DNA of 64,000 bases. Source: Modestobacter sp. DSM 44400. Lineage in GTDB: Bacteria; Actinomycetota; Actinomycetes; Mycobacteriales; Geodermatophilaceae. How positions within the stretch are numbered: position 1 is the stretch's first letter; each line of letters begins with the position of its first letter. Below, one piece after another: positions 1 through 7,648 of this stretch. Made by a program: the position numbers and the translations under genes. A model generated the notes under the pieces. The model made no database searches, was not told where the DNA came from, and saw only the letters and a program-made list of their open reading frames with translations. The DNA is taken from positions 62,001 through 126,000 of the forward strand of contig NZ_FNOZ01000010.1 in the NCBI RefSeq assembly GCF_900107175.1. Direction: 5' to 3'.

Positions 1-1120
1 GACGCCCGGCGATCAGGGTGACCCGGTCGCCGACGGCCTCGTGGAGCTGGAGGCGCAGCAGCGGGCGGACCTGCAGCACCGTGTCGCCGTCCAGGGCGGC
101 GGCCGCGGCGGACTGCGCCAGCGGTGCCACCGGCTGCGGACGCACCTGGCCCCAGGTGCGGGCGCGCAGCCGGTCGGCCACGTCGGCCGGGTCGATCCGG
201 TCCAGCCACCGGTGCAGCCCGGCCAGCACCGCGGCGACGTCCTCGGCGGCGGCGTCCGGATCGGCCAGGTCCACGCCCAGCGGCAGTGAGCCGCGCAGCT
301 CCTCGTCCTGGGCGGCCAGGGTGCGCATCAGGTCCAGGGCGGACTCCACCGCTCCCCACCGGGTGACGGGATGGACGCCGACGGTCAGGTGGGCACTGAT
401 CCGGCCCAGCGCGACGGCGGAGTGCAGATAGCCGCGCGGGAGGTAGAGGGCGTCGCCGGGCCGCAGCACCGTGTCGATCACCGGCGGGCGCTCCGCGGCG
501 GCGGCGACCTCGTCCGGCCGGTCGGTCCAGGGCTGGCTGCGCAGCGGGTCGGGAAGCACCGGCTCGTGGATGGTCCAGTGCTTCTCCCCGGCCACCTGCA
601 GCACGAACACGTCATGCACGTCGTAGTGCGGGGAGAACCCGCGCGAGGACGGCGGGGTGATGTAGGCGTTGACCTGCGTGGGATGCCCGAGGTCGGCGGC
701 GAGCTGGCCGGCGAAGTCGATCAGCGGCGGCCAGAGCCGGTGCAGGCCCTGCAGGACCACGGTGCTGCCCTCGGCGAACAGCCGGAGCACCGCGTCGGAG
801 GAGACCTGGTCGGCGACCTCGGCACCGGCGCCCTGCGGGCTGGTGAAGCGCGAGGGGTCGACGACGGCGCCGTCCTTGGCGATGCGCAGGAACGGGGTGC
901 GCAGCCCGCGGGTGCTCAACAGCTCGTCGACCGCGTCGAGGGTGAGCAGGTCGGTGAAGGTGCCCCTCAGTTCCGCGGCGCTGGAGAGCAACGGCCGGCG
1001 CGACCAGTGCTCCGCGGCGAAGACCTGCGGGTCGACGCGGATGCAGCGACGCAGGGCCGGGCGGGCGCCGCCCTTCGGGGAGGACGGCGCCCGGTCCTGC
1101 GTGGTCGGGCTCGTCGTCAG
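1..1120 (-). CDS. JmjC/cupin-fold 2-oxoglutarate oxygenase-like protein (3' end off the window)
   Basis: The translation carries a cupin/JmjC core: an HYD metal-binding motif (His165, Asp167, within HYDVHD) in a stretch beginning NAYITPP, and a distal His233 in YLPRGYLHSAV. These would form the Fe(II) triad of the ribosomal-oxygenase-like (YcfD/MINA-type) cupins, which hydroxylate proteins, often ribosomal ones. The N-terminal part (EHWSRRPLL) also fits this family. About 373 codons are visible and the C-terminus lies outside the window. No ATG or GTG is in frame near the front. The best start is a CTG overlapping the TGA of the upstream acidic gene, so the two are probably translationally coupled. 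The substrate cannot be told from sequence. Confidence 0.75.
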   Translation of the reverse strand, partial: MTTSPTTQDRAPSSPKGGARPALRRCIRVDPQVFAAEHWSRRPLLSSAAELRGTFTDLLTLDAVDELLSTRGLRTPFLRIAKDGAVVDPSRFTSPQGAGAEVADQVSSDAVLRLFAEGSTVVLQGLHRLWPPLIDFAGQLAADLGHPTQVNAYITPPSSRGFSPHYDVHDVFVLQVAGEKHWTIHEPVLPDPLRSQPWTDRPDEVAAAAERPPVIDTVLRPGDALYLPRGYLHSAVALGRISAHLTVGVHPVTRWGAVESALDLMRTLAAQDEELRGSLPLGVDLADPDAAAEDVAAVLAGLHRWLDRIDPADVADRLRARTWGQVRPQPVAPLAQSAAAAALDGDTVLQVRPLLRLQLHEAVGDRVTLIAGR

Positions 1121-1359
1121 GCGGAACCGTCCGCGCCGCCGTCGTGCTGGCCGGCGGCACCGCTGTCGGCAGCACCCGAGTCGGCGGGGCCTTCGGTGCC
1201 GCCCTTGGCACCGCCGTCCGCACCGCCGTCGGCACCGGCGTCCGCGCCGCCGTCCGCGCCGGCGTCCGCACCGGCGTCGTGCTGGCCGGGCTTGCCCTCG
1301 CCGGCACCGGAGTCGGCCGGGCCCTCCGTGCTGGTCATGTCGTCGTCGTCGAGCGCCAT
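1117..1359 (-). CDS. small acidic, low-complexity protein (80 aa)
   Basis: The ORF opens MALDDDDMTSTEGPADSG and then runs through repeated Gly-Ala-Asp units (GADGGADAG type) with two GQHD motifs. It is highly acidic, has no cysteine and no membrane segment, and is probably disordered. The ATG is preceded by a good GGAG Shine-Dalgarno sequence at the right distance, and the stop codon overlaps the presumed start of the oxygenase gene downstream, which argues that it is really translated. I do not recognise a family. A role as an expression leader or as a partner of the oxygenase is only a guess. Confidence 0.6.
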   Translation of the reverse strand: MALDDDDMTSTEGPADSGAGEGKPGQHDAGADAGADGGADAGADGGADGGAKGGTEGPADSGAADSGAAGQHDGGADGSA

Positions 1360-1507
1360 GGCTTCTCCGATCGTCGTCCCTGCGGCCGCCGGACGGCGAC
1401 CACCCCGGCCTGTTCTACCGCGACGACCGACTCTGCACACCTGCGGACCGCGCGCCGGTGGACGGTACCCAGCGTTTCTCGTTGTGCGCGGGGGGTAGCG
1501 CCTGCGG

Positions 1508-2508
1508 GTGTCGACCTCGCTGGACGCCGGTGAACAGGGCCGGGTCCAGCGCCAGGACGCCGTCTCGCGCGCGGCCTCGTCGTTCGTGGATCTCCTCGAT
1601 GCCGGCTGGTCCCTCCCGCTGCCAGGCTCCGGCGCCACCCTGCAGCGGTGGCGGGCCCTCGCCGAGCTCGGAGAACGCGACCTGCCGCTGGCCCGGCTGG
1701 CCGAGGGCCACGCCGACGCCCTGGCCGTCCTGGCCGACCTGGGGTTGCCCGTCCTGCCCCCGGGCGCGCGGCTGGGCGTCTGGGCGGCCGAGCCGCCCGG
1801 TCCCGCGGTGGTCGCCACCGAGGGGTCCGGCGGCTGGCGCCTGGACGGCCCCAAGTGCTGGTGCTCCGGCGCGCGGGTGCTCACCGGGGCACTGGTGACC
1901 GCGCAGGCACCGGACGGCCGACGGCTGTCCTCGTCGACCTGACCGCCGACGGCGTGCGGCCGGACCCGGGGGTCTGGGTCAACCCGGGGATGGCCGGCAG
2001 CGACACCGCGGACGTGCAGTTCGCCGACGTCCCGGCGGTCCCGGTCGGCGGGCCGCGCGCCTACCTGGACCGTCCCGGCTTCCGGCACGGCGGGATCGGG
2101 GTTGCCGCGGTGTGGCTCGGCGGTGCCCGCGGCGTCGCCGGCACGCTCACCGACGCCGCCGCCCGGCGCGGGCCGGACCCGCTCCGCGACGCCGCCCTGG
2201 GCGCGGTCGACGTCGCCCTGCACGCCGCCGGGACGGCGTTGGAGGCAGCCGCCGCGGAGGTGGACGCCGACCCGGCGGACCGGGGCGGCCACGCGCAGCT
2301 GCGCGCCCAGCGGGTGCGGGCGCTGGTGGCCCGGACCGGCGAGGAGGTGCTCGCCGTCGTCGGCCGGGCGCTGGGTGCCGCGCCGCTGGCGCACGACCGG
2401 GCGCACGCCGAGCGGGTCGCCGACCTCACCGTCTACCTCCGGCAGCACCATGGGGAGCGGGACCTCGCGGGCCTGGGTGCCCTGGTCCGCGAGCAGGCCG
2501 CCCGGTGA
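1508..2508 (+). pseudogene. acyl-CoA dehydrogenase-like gene with a -1 frameshift
   Basis: The N-terminal part (from GTG at 1508) and the C-terminal part are in different frames but together give one acyl-CoA dehydrogenase-like protein of about 333 residues. The first frame ends at 1942 after APDGRRLSSST. The continuation reads TAVLVDLTADGV, then GMAGSDTADVQF and a helical C-terminal domain. The break is near 1919-1921, where one base is missing (GGCCGACGG; a CGG codon would restore the frame). Family members are FAD enzymes desaturating acyl-CoA or acyl-carrier thioesters. The usual catalytic Glu cannot be placed with confidence. The stop overlaps the GTG of the PIG-L gene, so this is the first cistron of a four-gene operon. 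It may be a decayed gene or a sequencing error. Confidence 0.7.
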
Positions 2509-3265
2509 GCGGGGAGGACCGGATCGCAGCGCCTGGCACCGAAGAGTCGCGCTGGGCCGACTGGTTGCCCGCCCAGGACTGGCCCCGCTGGACGCCGGAC
2601 CCCTCATGGCGGGAGGTCGCCGTTTGCGCCGCCCACCCCGACGACGAGGTCCTCGGCGCCGGCGGGGTGCTGGCGGGACTGGCCGCCGCGGGCGTCTCCG
2701 TGCACCTGGTCGCGGTCACCGACGGGGAGGCCAGCCACCCGGGCAGCACCGCAGTTATCCCCACGGGGCTCGCGGAGCTGCGGGTGCTGGAGACCGACCG
2801 GGCGCTGGCGGCCCTCGGGGTCCGGGCCCGGACGACGCGGCTGGGCCTGCCGGACTCCGGGCTGGGGCGCTGCACGGCCGAGCTCGCCGCGGCGCTCGGG
2901 CCCGCGATCGTCGGGGCGGACGTTGTCCTCTCGACCTGGACCGGCACGCCCACCCCGACCACGAGGCCGTCGGCCGGGCCGCGCTGACCGCAGCCGGGGC
3001 GCACCGGCTGCCGGTATGGCAGTTCCCGGTCTGGGCCTGGCACTGGGCGGTCCCCGACGACGACCGGGTGCCCTGGGGGCGGGTGCGCGCCGTGCCGCTC
3101 ACCCCCGCCGTCCGGGCGGCCAAGCGCGCCGCCGTGGACTGCTTCGGCACCCAGGTCCGGCCACTCGGCCCGCTGCCGGACGACCGGGCCGTGCTGCCGC
3201 CGGAGGTGCTGGCGCACTTCGACCGCGATTTCGAGGTGCTGCTGGACATGAGCGGGCCGGCATGA
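2505..3265 (+). pseudogene. PIG-L family N-acetylglucosaminyl deacetylase-like gene with a -1 frameshift
   Basis: The reading frame from GTG 2505 shows the PIG-L zinc motif AHPDDE at about residues 43-48 (after VAVCA) and continues to VVLSTW. The second zinc-site motif HPDH (in DRHAHPDHEAVG) follows in another frame, and that frame continues to FEVLLDMSGPA. One base is missing near 2940, where TGGACC would read TGGGACC. PIG-L enzymes are zinc-dependent and remove N-acetyl groups from GlcNAc-containing lipids or small molecules such as mycothiol precursors. Total length of about 253 residues is normal for the family. The gene starts inside the dehydrogenase stop (GTGA) and ends inside the methyltransferase start (ATGA). 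All catalytic motifs survive, so only the frameshift breaks it. Confidence 0.8.
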
Positions 3266-3876
3266 GCCTGGACGCCGGCTTCTTCGACGAGATGTACGCC
3301 GTCGCGGACGACCCCTGGTCGATGCGCACCCGCTGGTACGAACGCCGCAAGTACGACCTGTCGACGGCGGTGCTCCCACGGCGGCGCTACGGAGACGGGC
3401 TCGAGGTGGGTTGCTCGGTGGGGGAGCTGACGGCCCGGCTGGCCGGGCGCTGCGACCGGCTGACCGCCTGGGACACCAGCGCGACCGCGGTGGCCCGCGC
3501 GACGGCCCGGCTGGCGGGGCACCCCGGTGTGCGGGTGGAGCAGGCCAGCGCCCCGGCGACGCCGCTGCCGTCGGTCGACCTGCTGGTGCTCTCCGAGGTC
3601 CTCTACTACCTGGACCCCGGGGACCTGCAGACGCTGCTGGGCCAGGTGCGCACGGCGCTGCGGCCCGACGGCACCCTGCTCGCCGTGCACTGGCGGCACC
3701 CGGTGCCCGAGTACCCGCAGACCGGGGACGCCGTGCACGAGACGCTGCGCGCGGGACTGCCCTGGCCGCGGGTGGCCACCCACGAGGAGCCGGACCTGCT
3801 GCTGGACTGTTGGGTCGCGGCGCCTGCCGCCGACGTCCGGGCGGCCTCGGTCGCCGCGGCGGAGCAGCTGTGGTGA
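3262..3876 (+). CDS. NodS-like SAM-dependent methyltransferase
   Basis: A 204-residue class I methyltransferase. The SAM-binding motif I is LEVGCSVGEL at about residues 47-56, followed by an acidic AWDTS loop and the motif LLVLSEVLYYL. The N-terminal FDEMYA and WYERRKYDL segments are characteristic of the NodS family, whose founding member N-methylates the deacetylated amino sugar of Nod factors. Here it follows a PIG-L deacetylase and precedes a glycosyltransferase, so N-methylation of a free amino group on a sugar is a reasonable inference but unproven. The ATG overlaps the TGA of the preceding gene. The frame is intact, unlike its two upstream partners. Confidence 0.85.
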   Translation: MSLDAGFFDEMYAVADDPWSMRTRWYERRKYDLSTAVLPRRRYGDGLEVGCSVGELTARLAGRCDRLTAWDTSATAVARATARLAGHPGVRVEQASAPATPLPSVDLLVLSEVLYYLDPGDLQTLLGQVRTALRPDGTLLAVHWRHPVPEYPQTGDAVHETLRAGLPWPRVATHEEPDLLLDCWVAAPAADVRAASVAAAEQLW

Positions 3877-4640
3877 CCGGGGCGGCCGGGGGGCCGGCGC
3901 GGGGGGTCGACGTCCTCGGCGTCCTGGTCCCCGCCCGCGACGAGGAGGAGCTGCTCCCCGCCTGCCTGGCCGCGCTGGCCGTCGCGGCCGCGGCGCCCGG
4001 GCTGGCCGGGGTGACCGTCGAGGTCGTGGTGGTCGCCGACGGGTGCTGCGACGGCACCGTCGACCGGGCTGCCGAGGCCGGGGCGACCGTGCTGAGCCGG
4101 AGCGCTCCCGGAGGGAATGTGGGAGCCGCCCGGGACCTCGGGGCGCGGCACCTGCTCGGCCAGGCCGCCCGCGGCCGGGTGCCCGCCGATCGGGTGTGGC
4201 TGGCCAGCACCGACGCCGACAGCCGGGTGCCCGAGAACTGGCTGGTGCTGCACCGGACCGCTGCCGAGGCCGGGGTGCAGGCGCTGTTGGGCACGGTGGC
4301 CGTTGCCGACTGGTCGGGTCATCCGCCCGGGGGGGCCGCGGAGTTCGCCCGTACCTACGACGCCTGGCGGGCCGGCGGTGTGGACGCTGTCCACCCGCAC
4401 GTGCACGGGGCCAACCTCGGCGTGCGGGGAAGTGCCTATCTCGATGTCGGGGGCTTCCCGCCGGTGGGCGAGGACGAGGACCGCGCGCTGGTGACCGCCC
4501 TGGTGCGGTCGGGTGCGGGGGTGCTGCGCACCCCGGCCAGCCCGGTGCTGACCTCCAGCCGGCGGGTGGCCCGGGCGCGGGCCGGGTTCGGCCGCGACAT
4601 GAGGCTGCTGGCCGTCCGGCCCGCGGCCGTCGCCCGCTAA
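3873..4640 (+). CDS. family 2 glycosyltransferase
   Basis: A 255-residue GT-A fold glycosyltransferase: an N-terminal LVPARDEEELLPACL nucleotide-binding strand, then VVVVADGCCDGT, the metal-binding DAD (Asp114 and Asp116 in STDADSRVPENW), HGANLGVRGSAY and an acceptor-side GEDEDRALV motif. No transmembrane segment is visible, so it is probably cytosolic. The GTG start overlaps the methyltransferase TGA; a second GTG one codon earlier is equally possible. As the last gene of the operon it may transfer the sugar that PIG-L and the methyltransferase modify. Donor and acceptor cannot be read from the sequence. Confidence 0.85.
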   Translation: MTGAAGGPARGVDVLGVLVPARDEEELLPACLAALAVAAAAPGLAGVTVEVVVVADGCCDGTVDRAAEAGATVLSRSAPGGNVGAARDLGARHLLGQAARGRVPADRVWLASTDADSRVPENWLVLHRTAAEAGVQALLGTVAVADWSGHPPGGAAEFARTYDAWRAGGVDAVHPHVHGANLGVRGSAYLDVGGFPPVGEDEDRALVTALVRSGAGVLRTPASPVLTSSRRVARARAGFGRDMRLLAVRPAAVAR

Positions 4641-4655
4641 GCTCATTCCTCGGAG

Positions 4656-4671
4656 TCGAACATGTGTTCGG
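4656..4671. promoter_or_regulatory. LexA-binding SOS box upstream of dinB
   Basis: The sequence TCGAACATGTGTTCGG matches the actinobacterial/Bacillus-type LexA operator TCGAAC-N4-GTTCGA at all but the final base, and its core CGAACATGTGTTCG is a perfect palindrome. It lies between the end of the glycosyltransferase gene and the dinB start, about 20 bases before the start codon. By known LexA biology, dinB would be repressed until DNA damage inactivates LexA. Confidence 0.85.
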
Positions 4672-4690
4672 TCGTTGGGGGGTGGGTGTG

Positions 4691-5968
4691 GTGTCCGAGC
4701 GGTCCGCCGGCTGCAGGGTGCTGCACGTCGACATGGACGCCTTCTTCGCCAGCGTCGAGGTCCGCCGGCACCCCGAGCTGGCCGGCACCCCGGTCATCGT
4801 GGGCGGGGCCGGCAACCGGGGGGTCGTCACCTCGGCCACCTACGAGGCGCGGCGCTACGGGGTGCACAGCGCCATGCCCACCGCCCGCGCGCTGCGGCTG
4901 TGCCCGACGGCGACCGTGCTGCCCGGGGACCTGGCCCTCTACAGCGAGGTGTCCCGCTCGGTGATGGCGCTGTTCCGGTCGATCACACCGCTGGTGGAGC
5001 CGTTGAGCCTGGACGAGGCGTTCCTCGACGTCTCCGGGTCCGGCCGCCGGCTGGGCGACCCGGTCGCGATCGGGGAGTACATCCGGGCCCGCGTCTTCGA
5101 CGAGCAGGGCATCACCTGCTCGGTCGGGGTGGCCGGCACTAAGTTCGTCGCCAAGCTCGCCTCCACCCGTTCCAAGCCCGACGGCCTGCTGGTGGTGCGC
5201 CCGGCCGAGGTCATGGAGTTCCTGCACCCGCTGCCGGTGAGCGCGCTGTGGGGAGTGGGTGCCAAGACCGAGGAGGTGCTGCTGCGGCTGGGGCTGCGCA
5301 CCGTCGGCGACCTGGCGCACGTGCCGGCGCGCACGCTGCAGCGGGCGGTCGGCCAGGCCGCCGGCACGCACCTGCACGAGCTGGCCTGGGGCCGCGACCC
5401 GCGCCGGGTGGTCCCCGACGAGCCGGACCGGTCGACCGGCGCGGAGGAGACCTTCGGCACCGACGTCGACGACCCCACGGTCATCCACCGCGAACTGCTG
5501 CACCTCGCGGAGCGGACGGCGGGCCGGCTGCGCTCCACCGGCCACCTGACCCGGACGGTGAGCATCAAGGTGCGTTTCGCCGATTTCACCACCATCACCC
5601 GGTCGCGCACGCTGAAGGTGCCGACCGACGTCGGCCAGGAGCTCTACGACACCGCCCGGGCGCTCTTCGACGCCCTCGGGCTGGACCGGGCGCGCATCCG
5701 GCTGGTCGGGGTCCGGGCGGAGGGGCTGGTGAAGGCCGACGCCACCGCCCGGCAGCTCGAGCTCGGTGCCCGGGAGCACGGCCGCCGGGACGCGGAGCTG
5801 GCCGCCGACCGGGCGGCGCGGCGGTTCGGTGCCGGTGCGGTGCGCCCGGCGACGTTGCTGACCCGCACGCAGGTCCCGAGGGCCGGCCGCCCGCCCGCGG
5901 CGGCGTTCCGGGAGCGCCCGGGAGACCCCGGGCAGGCCCGCGGACGGGCACCCCAGCCCGGCGGCTGA
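4691..5968 (+). CDS. dinB: DNA polymerase IV (Y-family translesion polymerase)
   Basis: A 425-residue Y-family polymerase. Catalytic acidic residues are visible in LHVDMDAFFASVE (Asp14) and SLDEAFLDVSGS (Asp108, Glu109). The helix-hairpin-helix segment LWGVGAKTEEVLLRLGLRTV and a little-finger domain (VSIKVRFADFTTITRSRTL) follow. The C-terminal tail beyond the little finger is Arg/Pro/Gly-rich and probably disordered. The enzyme extends past lesions with low fidelity. Start choice among clustered in-frame GTG codons (4682, 4688, 4691) is uncertain because the Shine-Dalgarno region is a run of G. Regulation by LexA is suggested by the SOS box just upstream. Confidence 0.93.
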   Translation: MSERSAGCRVLHVDMDAFFASVEVRRHPELAGTPVIVGGAGNRGVVTSATYEARRYGVHSAMPTARALRLCPTATVLPGDLALYSEVSRSVMALFRSITPLVEPLSLDEAFLDVSGSGRRLGDPVAIGEYIRARVFDEQGITCSVGVAGTKFVAKLASTRSKPDGLLVVRPAEVMEFLHPLPVSALWGVGAKTEEVLLRLGLRTVGDLAHVPARTLQRAVGQAAGTHLHELAWGRDPRRVVPDEPDRSTGAEETFGTDVDDPTVIHRELLHLAERTAGRLRSTGHLTRTVSIKVRFADFTTITRSRTLKVPTDVGQELYDTARALFDALGLDRARIRLVGVRAEGLVKADATARQLELGAREHGRRDAELAADRAARRFGAGAVRPATLLTRTQVPRAGRPPAAAFRERPGDPGQARGRAPQPGG

Positions 5969-6121
5969 CCCCGCGGCACCCCTCCGCAGGGGGAGTCGAC
6001 CCCCCACCCCGGTGTGTCGGTGACCGCTCGCCTTTCGCACCCCGCAATCGGCTCGTATCCTCGGTGGCACCACGGGCGGACAGCCGCCGGTGGTTCGAGC
6101 ACTGCGCAACTGGAGGTCGAC

Positions 6122-6538
6122 GTGCCGCTCTCCGAGCACGAGCAGCGCCTGCTGGAGCAGATCGAGCGCGCCCTCGTCGACGACGATCCCAAGTTCGCCT
6201 CGACCGTGCGCACTGGTGACCGCCGGCAGAAGGCCCGCCGCAAGCTGCAGATGGGCATCGCCCTGGTCGTCGTCGGCCTCGCCGGGCTGATCGGTGGTGT
6301 GGCGGTGCCCTCGGTCCCGCTGGGAGTGGTGGGCTTCCTGCTGATGTTCGGCGGCGTGGGCCTCGGCGTTTTGAACTACAAGGCCGCCACCGGTGCGATC
6401 GAGGCCGTGCCGGCCTCCGGCACCGGCCCCCGGCCGGCCGGTCGGGGCAGCACCAAGGCCGGCAAGGCCGGCAAGGCCCGCAAGCAGCCGCTCAAGGACC
6501 GCCTCGAGGAGCGTTTCCGCCGCCGCTACGACCAGTAA
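6122..6538 (+). CDS. DUF3040 family membrane protein
   Basis: A 138-residue protein starting MPLSEHEQRLLEQIERAL, the signature beginning of DUF3040 proteins, which are confined to actinobacteria. Two adjacent hydrophobic segments (about residues 43-60 and 65-82) form a short membrane hairpin. A Lys/Arg-rich cytoplasmic tail follows (KAGKAGKARKQ and a basic end RFRRRYDQ). A GGAGG Shine-Dalgarno sits just before the GTG start. The family's function is unknown. It is a single-gene unit with a possible TATCCT -10 element about 65 bases upstream and a hairpin terminator behind it. Confidence 0.85.
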   Translation: MPLSEHEQRLLEQIERALVDDDPKFASTVRTGDRRQKARRKLQMGIALVVVGLAGLIGGVAVPSVPLGVVGFLLMFGGVGLGVLNYKAATGAIEAVPASGTGPRPAGRGSTKAGKAGKARKQPLKDRLEERFRRRYDQ

Positions 6539-6559
6539 TCGCCCGCGACCCCCGCCGCA

Positions 6560-6585
6560 GCCGTCGTCCCGTCCGGGACGGCGGC
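6560..6585. terminator. bidirectional hairpin terminator
   Basis: An 11-bp stem (GCCGTCGTCCC with GGGACGGCGGC, one G-T pair) and a 4-base loop lie between two convergent genes, DUF3040 and the PRPP synthetase paralog. There is no T tract, which is common for actinobacterial terminators. A direct repeat of a GTCGGCAG..CCCGGTGT unit follows at about 6594-6628. Confidence 0.6.
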
Positions 6586-6631
6586 CACTGTGCCGTCGGC
6601 AGGCCCGGTGTCGTCGGCAGCCCGGTGTGGG

Positions 6632-7597
6632 TCAGCTGCCCGGCGCGGGAACGACGTCGAACAGGGCGCTGACCGACTCACCGTCGTGGATCCGCTGCAC
6701 GGCCTGGGCCAGCGCCGGGGCGATCGACAGAACGGTGAGCTTCGGGTGCGCGTCGGGCACCGGCACGGTGTTGGTGCAGACGATCTCCAGGACGTCCGGT
6801 TGCGCGCCGATGCGCTCCAGCGCGCCCGCCGAGAACAGCCCGTGGGTGCAGGCGACCCGGATGCAGCGCGCGCCGGCGTCCCGCAGCCGGTCGATCAGCT
6901 CCAGGACGGTGCTGCCCTTGGCGATCTCGTCGTCGAGCACGATGACGTCCCGGTCGGCGACCTCGCCGATCACCGCGCTGATACTCACCCGGTCGTCGGC
7001 GTAGCGCTGTTTGGCCCCGGCGGCCACCGGCACCCCCAGCCGCCGGGCGAAGGCAGCGGCCTCCTTGGCGTTGCCGAGGTCGGGGGAGACCACCGTGGTG
7101 TTCGACAGGTCCAGTGACCGGAAGTGGTCGGCGAGCTCGCGCAGCGCGTGCAGGTGGTCGACCGGCACGCTGAAGAACCCGTGCACCTGCGGCGAGTGCA
7201 GCGTCATCGCCAGCACCCGGCCGGCCCCCGCGGCCACCATCAGGTCGGCGATCAGCCGCCCGCCGATGGAGATCCGCGGAACGTCCTTCTTGTCCGAGCG
7301 CGCGTAGGCGTAGTGCGGCATCACCACGGTGATCCGCGAGGCCGAGGCGCCCCGGGCGGCGTCGATCATCAGCAGCAGCTCGACCAGGTTCTCCTGCACC
7401 GGGGTCACCAGCGGCTGCACCAGGAAGACGTCCCGCTCCCGGCAGTTGGCCTGCAGCTGCACCTCGAGACAGTCGTTGGCGAAGCGGGTCACCCGCACCG
7501 GGTGCAGCGGCACGCCGAGCTGGGCGCACATCTCCGCCGCGAGCTCGGGATGGGCGCTGCCGGCGAAGACGGCGATCTCACGCAACAGGGGCCCCAC
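6632..7597 (-). CDS. ribose-phosphate pyrophosphokinase (divergent paralog)
   Basis: A 321-residue protein with the two-domain phosphoribosyltransferase fold of PRPP synthetases, which make PRPP from ribose 5-phosphate and ATP. The N-terminal ATP-site motif reads HYAYARSDKKD (usual family form YARQDRK). The ribose-phosphate/PRPP loop reads LDDEIAKGSTVLEL, where canonical enzymes have DDxxDTxGT, so the loop has lost the second Asp and the Thr-Gly order. The start is a GTG before GPLLREIAVFAGSAHPEL. These deviations suggest a second-copy enzyme with altered activity rather than the housekeeping Prs, which would be elsewhere. Confidence 0.8.
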   Translation of the reverse strand: MGPLLREIAVFAGSAHPELAAEMCAQLGVPLHPVRVTRFANDCLEVQLQANCRERDVFLVQPLVTPVQENLVELLLMIDAARGASASRITVVMPHYAYARSDKKDVPRISIGGRLIADLMVAAGAGRVLAMTLHSPQVHGFFSVPVDHLHALRELADHFRSLDLSNTTVVSPDLGNAKEAAAFARRLGVPVAAGAKQRYADDRVSISAVIGEVADRDVIVLDDEIAKGSTVLELIDRLRDAGARCIRVACTHGLFSAGALERIGAQPDVLEIVCTNTVPVPDAHPKLTVLSIAPALAQAVQRIHDGESVSALFDVVPAPGS

Positions 7598-7648
7598 ATC
7601 GTCGGCGGGCTGAGCGGTCGCCGCGAACGGTAGCGAGGTCGTCCCCGC

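Noticed and set aside
6594-6628. Direct repeat GTCGGCAG..CCCGGTGT as a regulatory element
   Set aside because: Two short imperfect copies in a terminator region are within what chance and GC bias would give.
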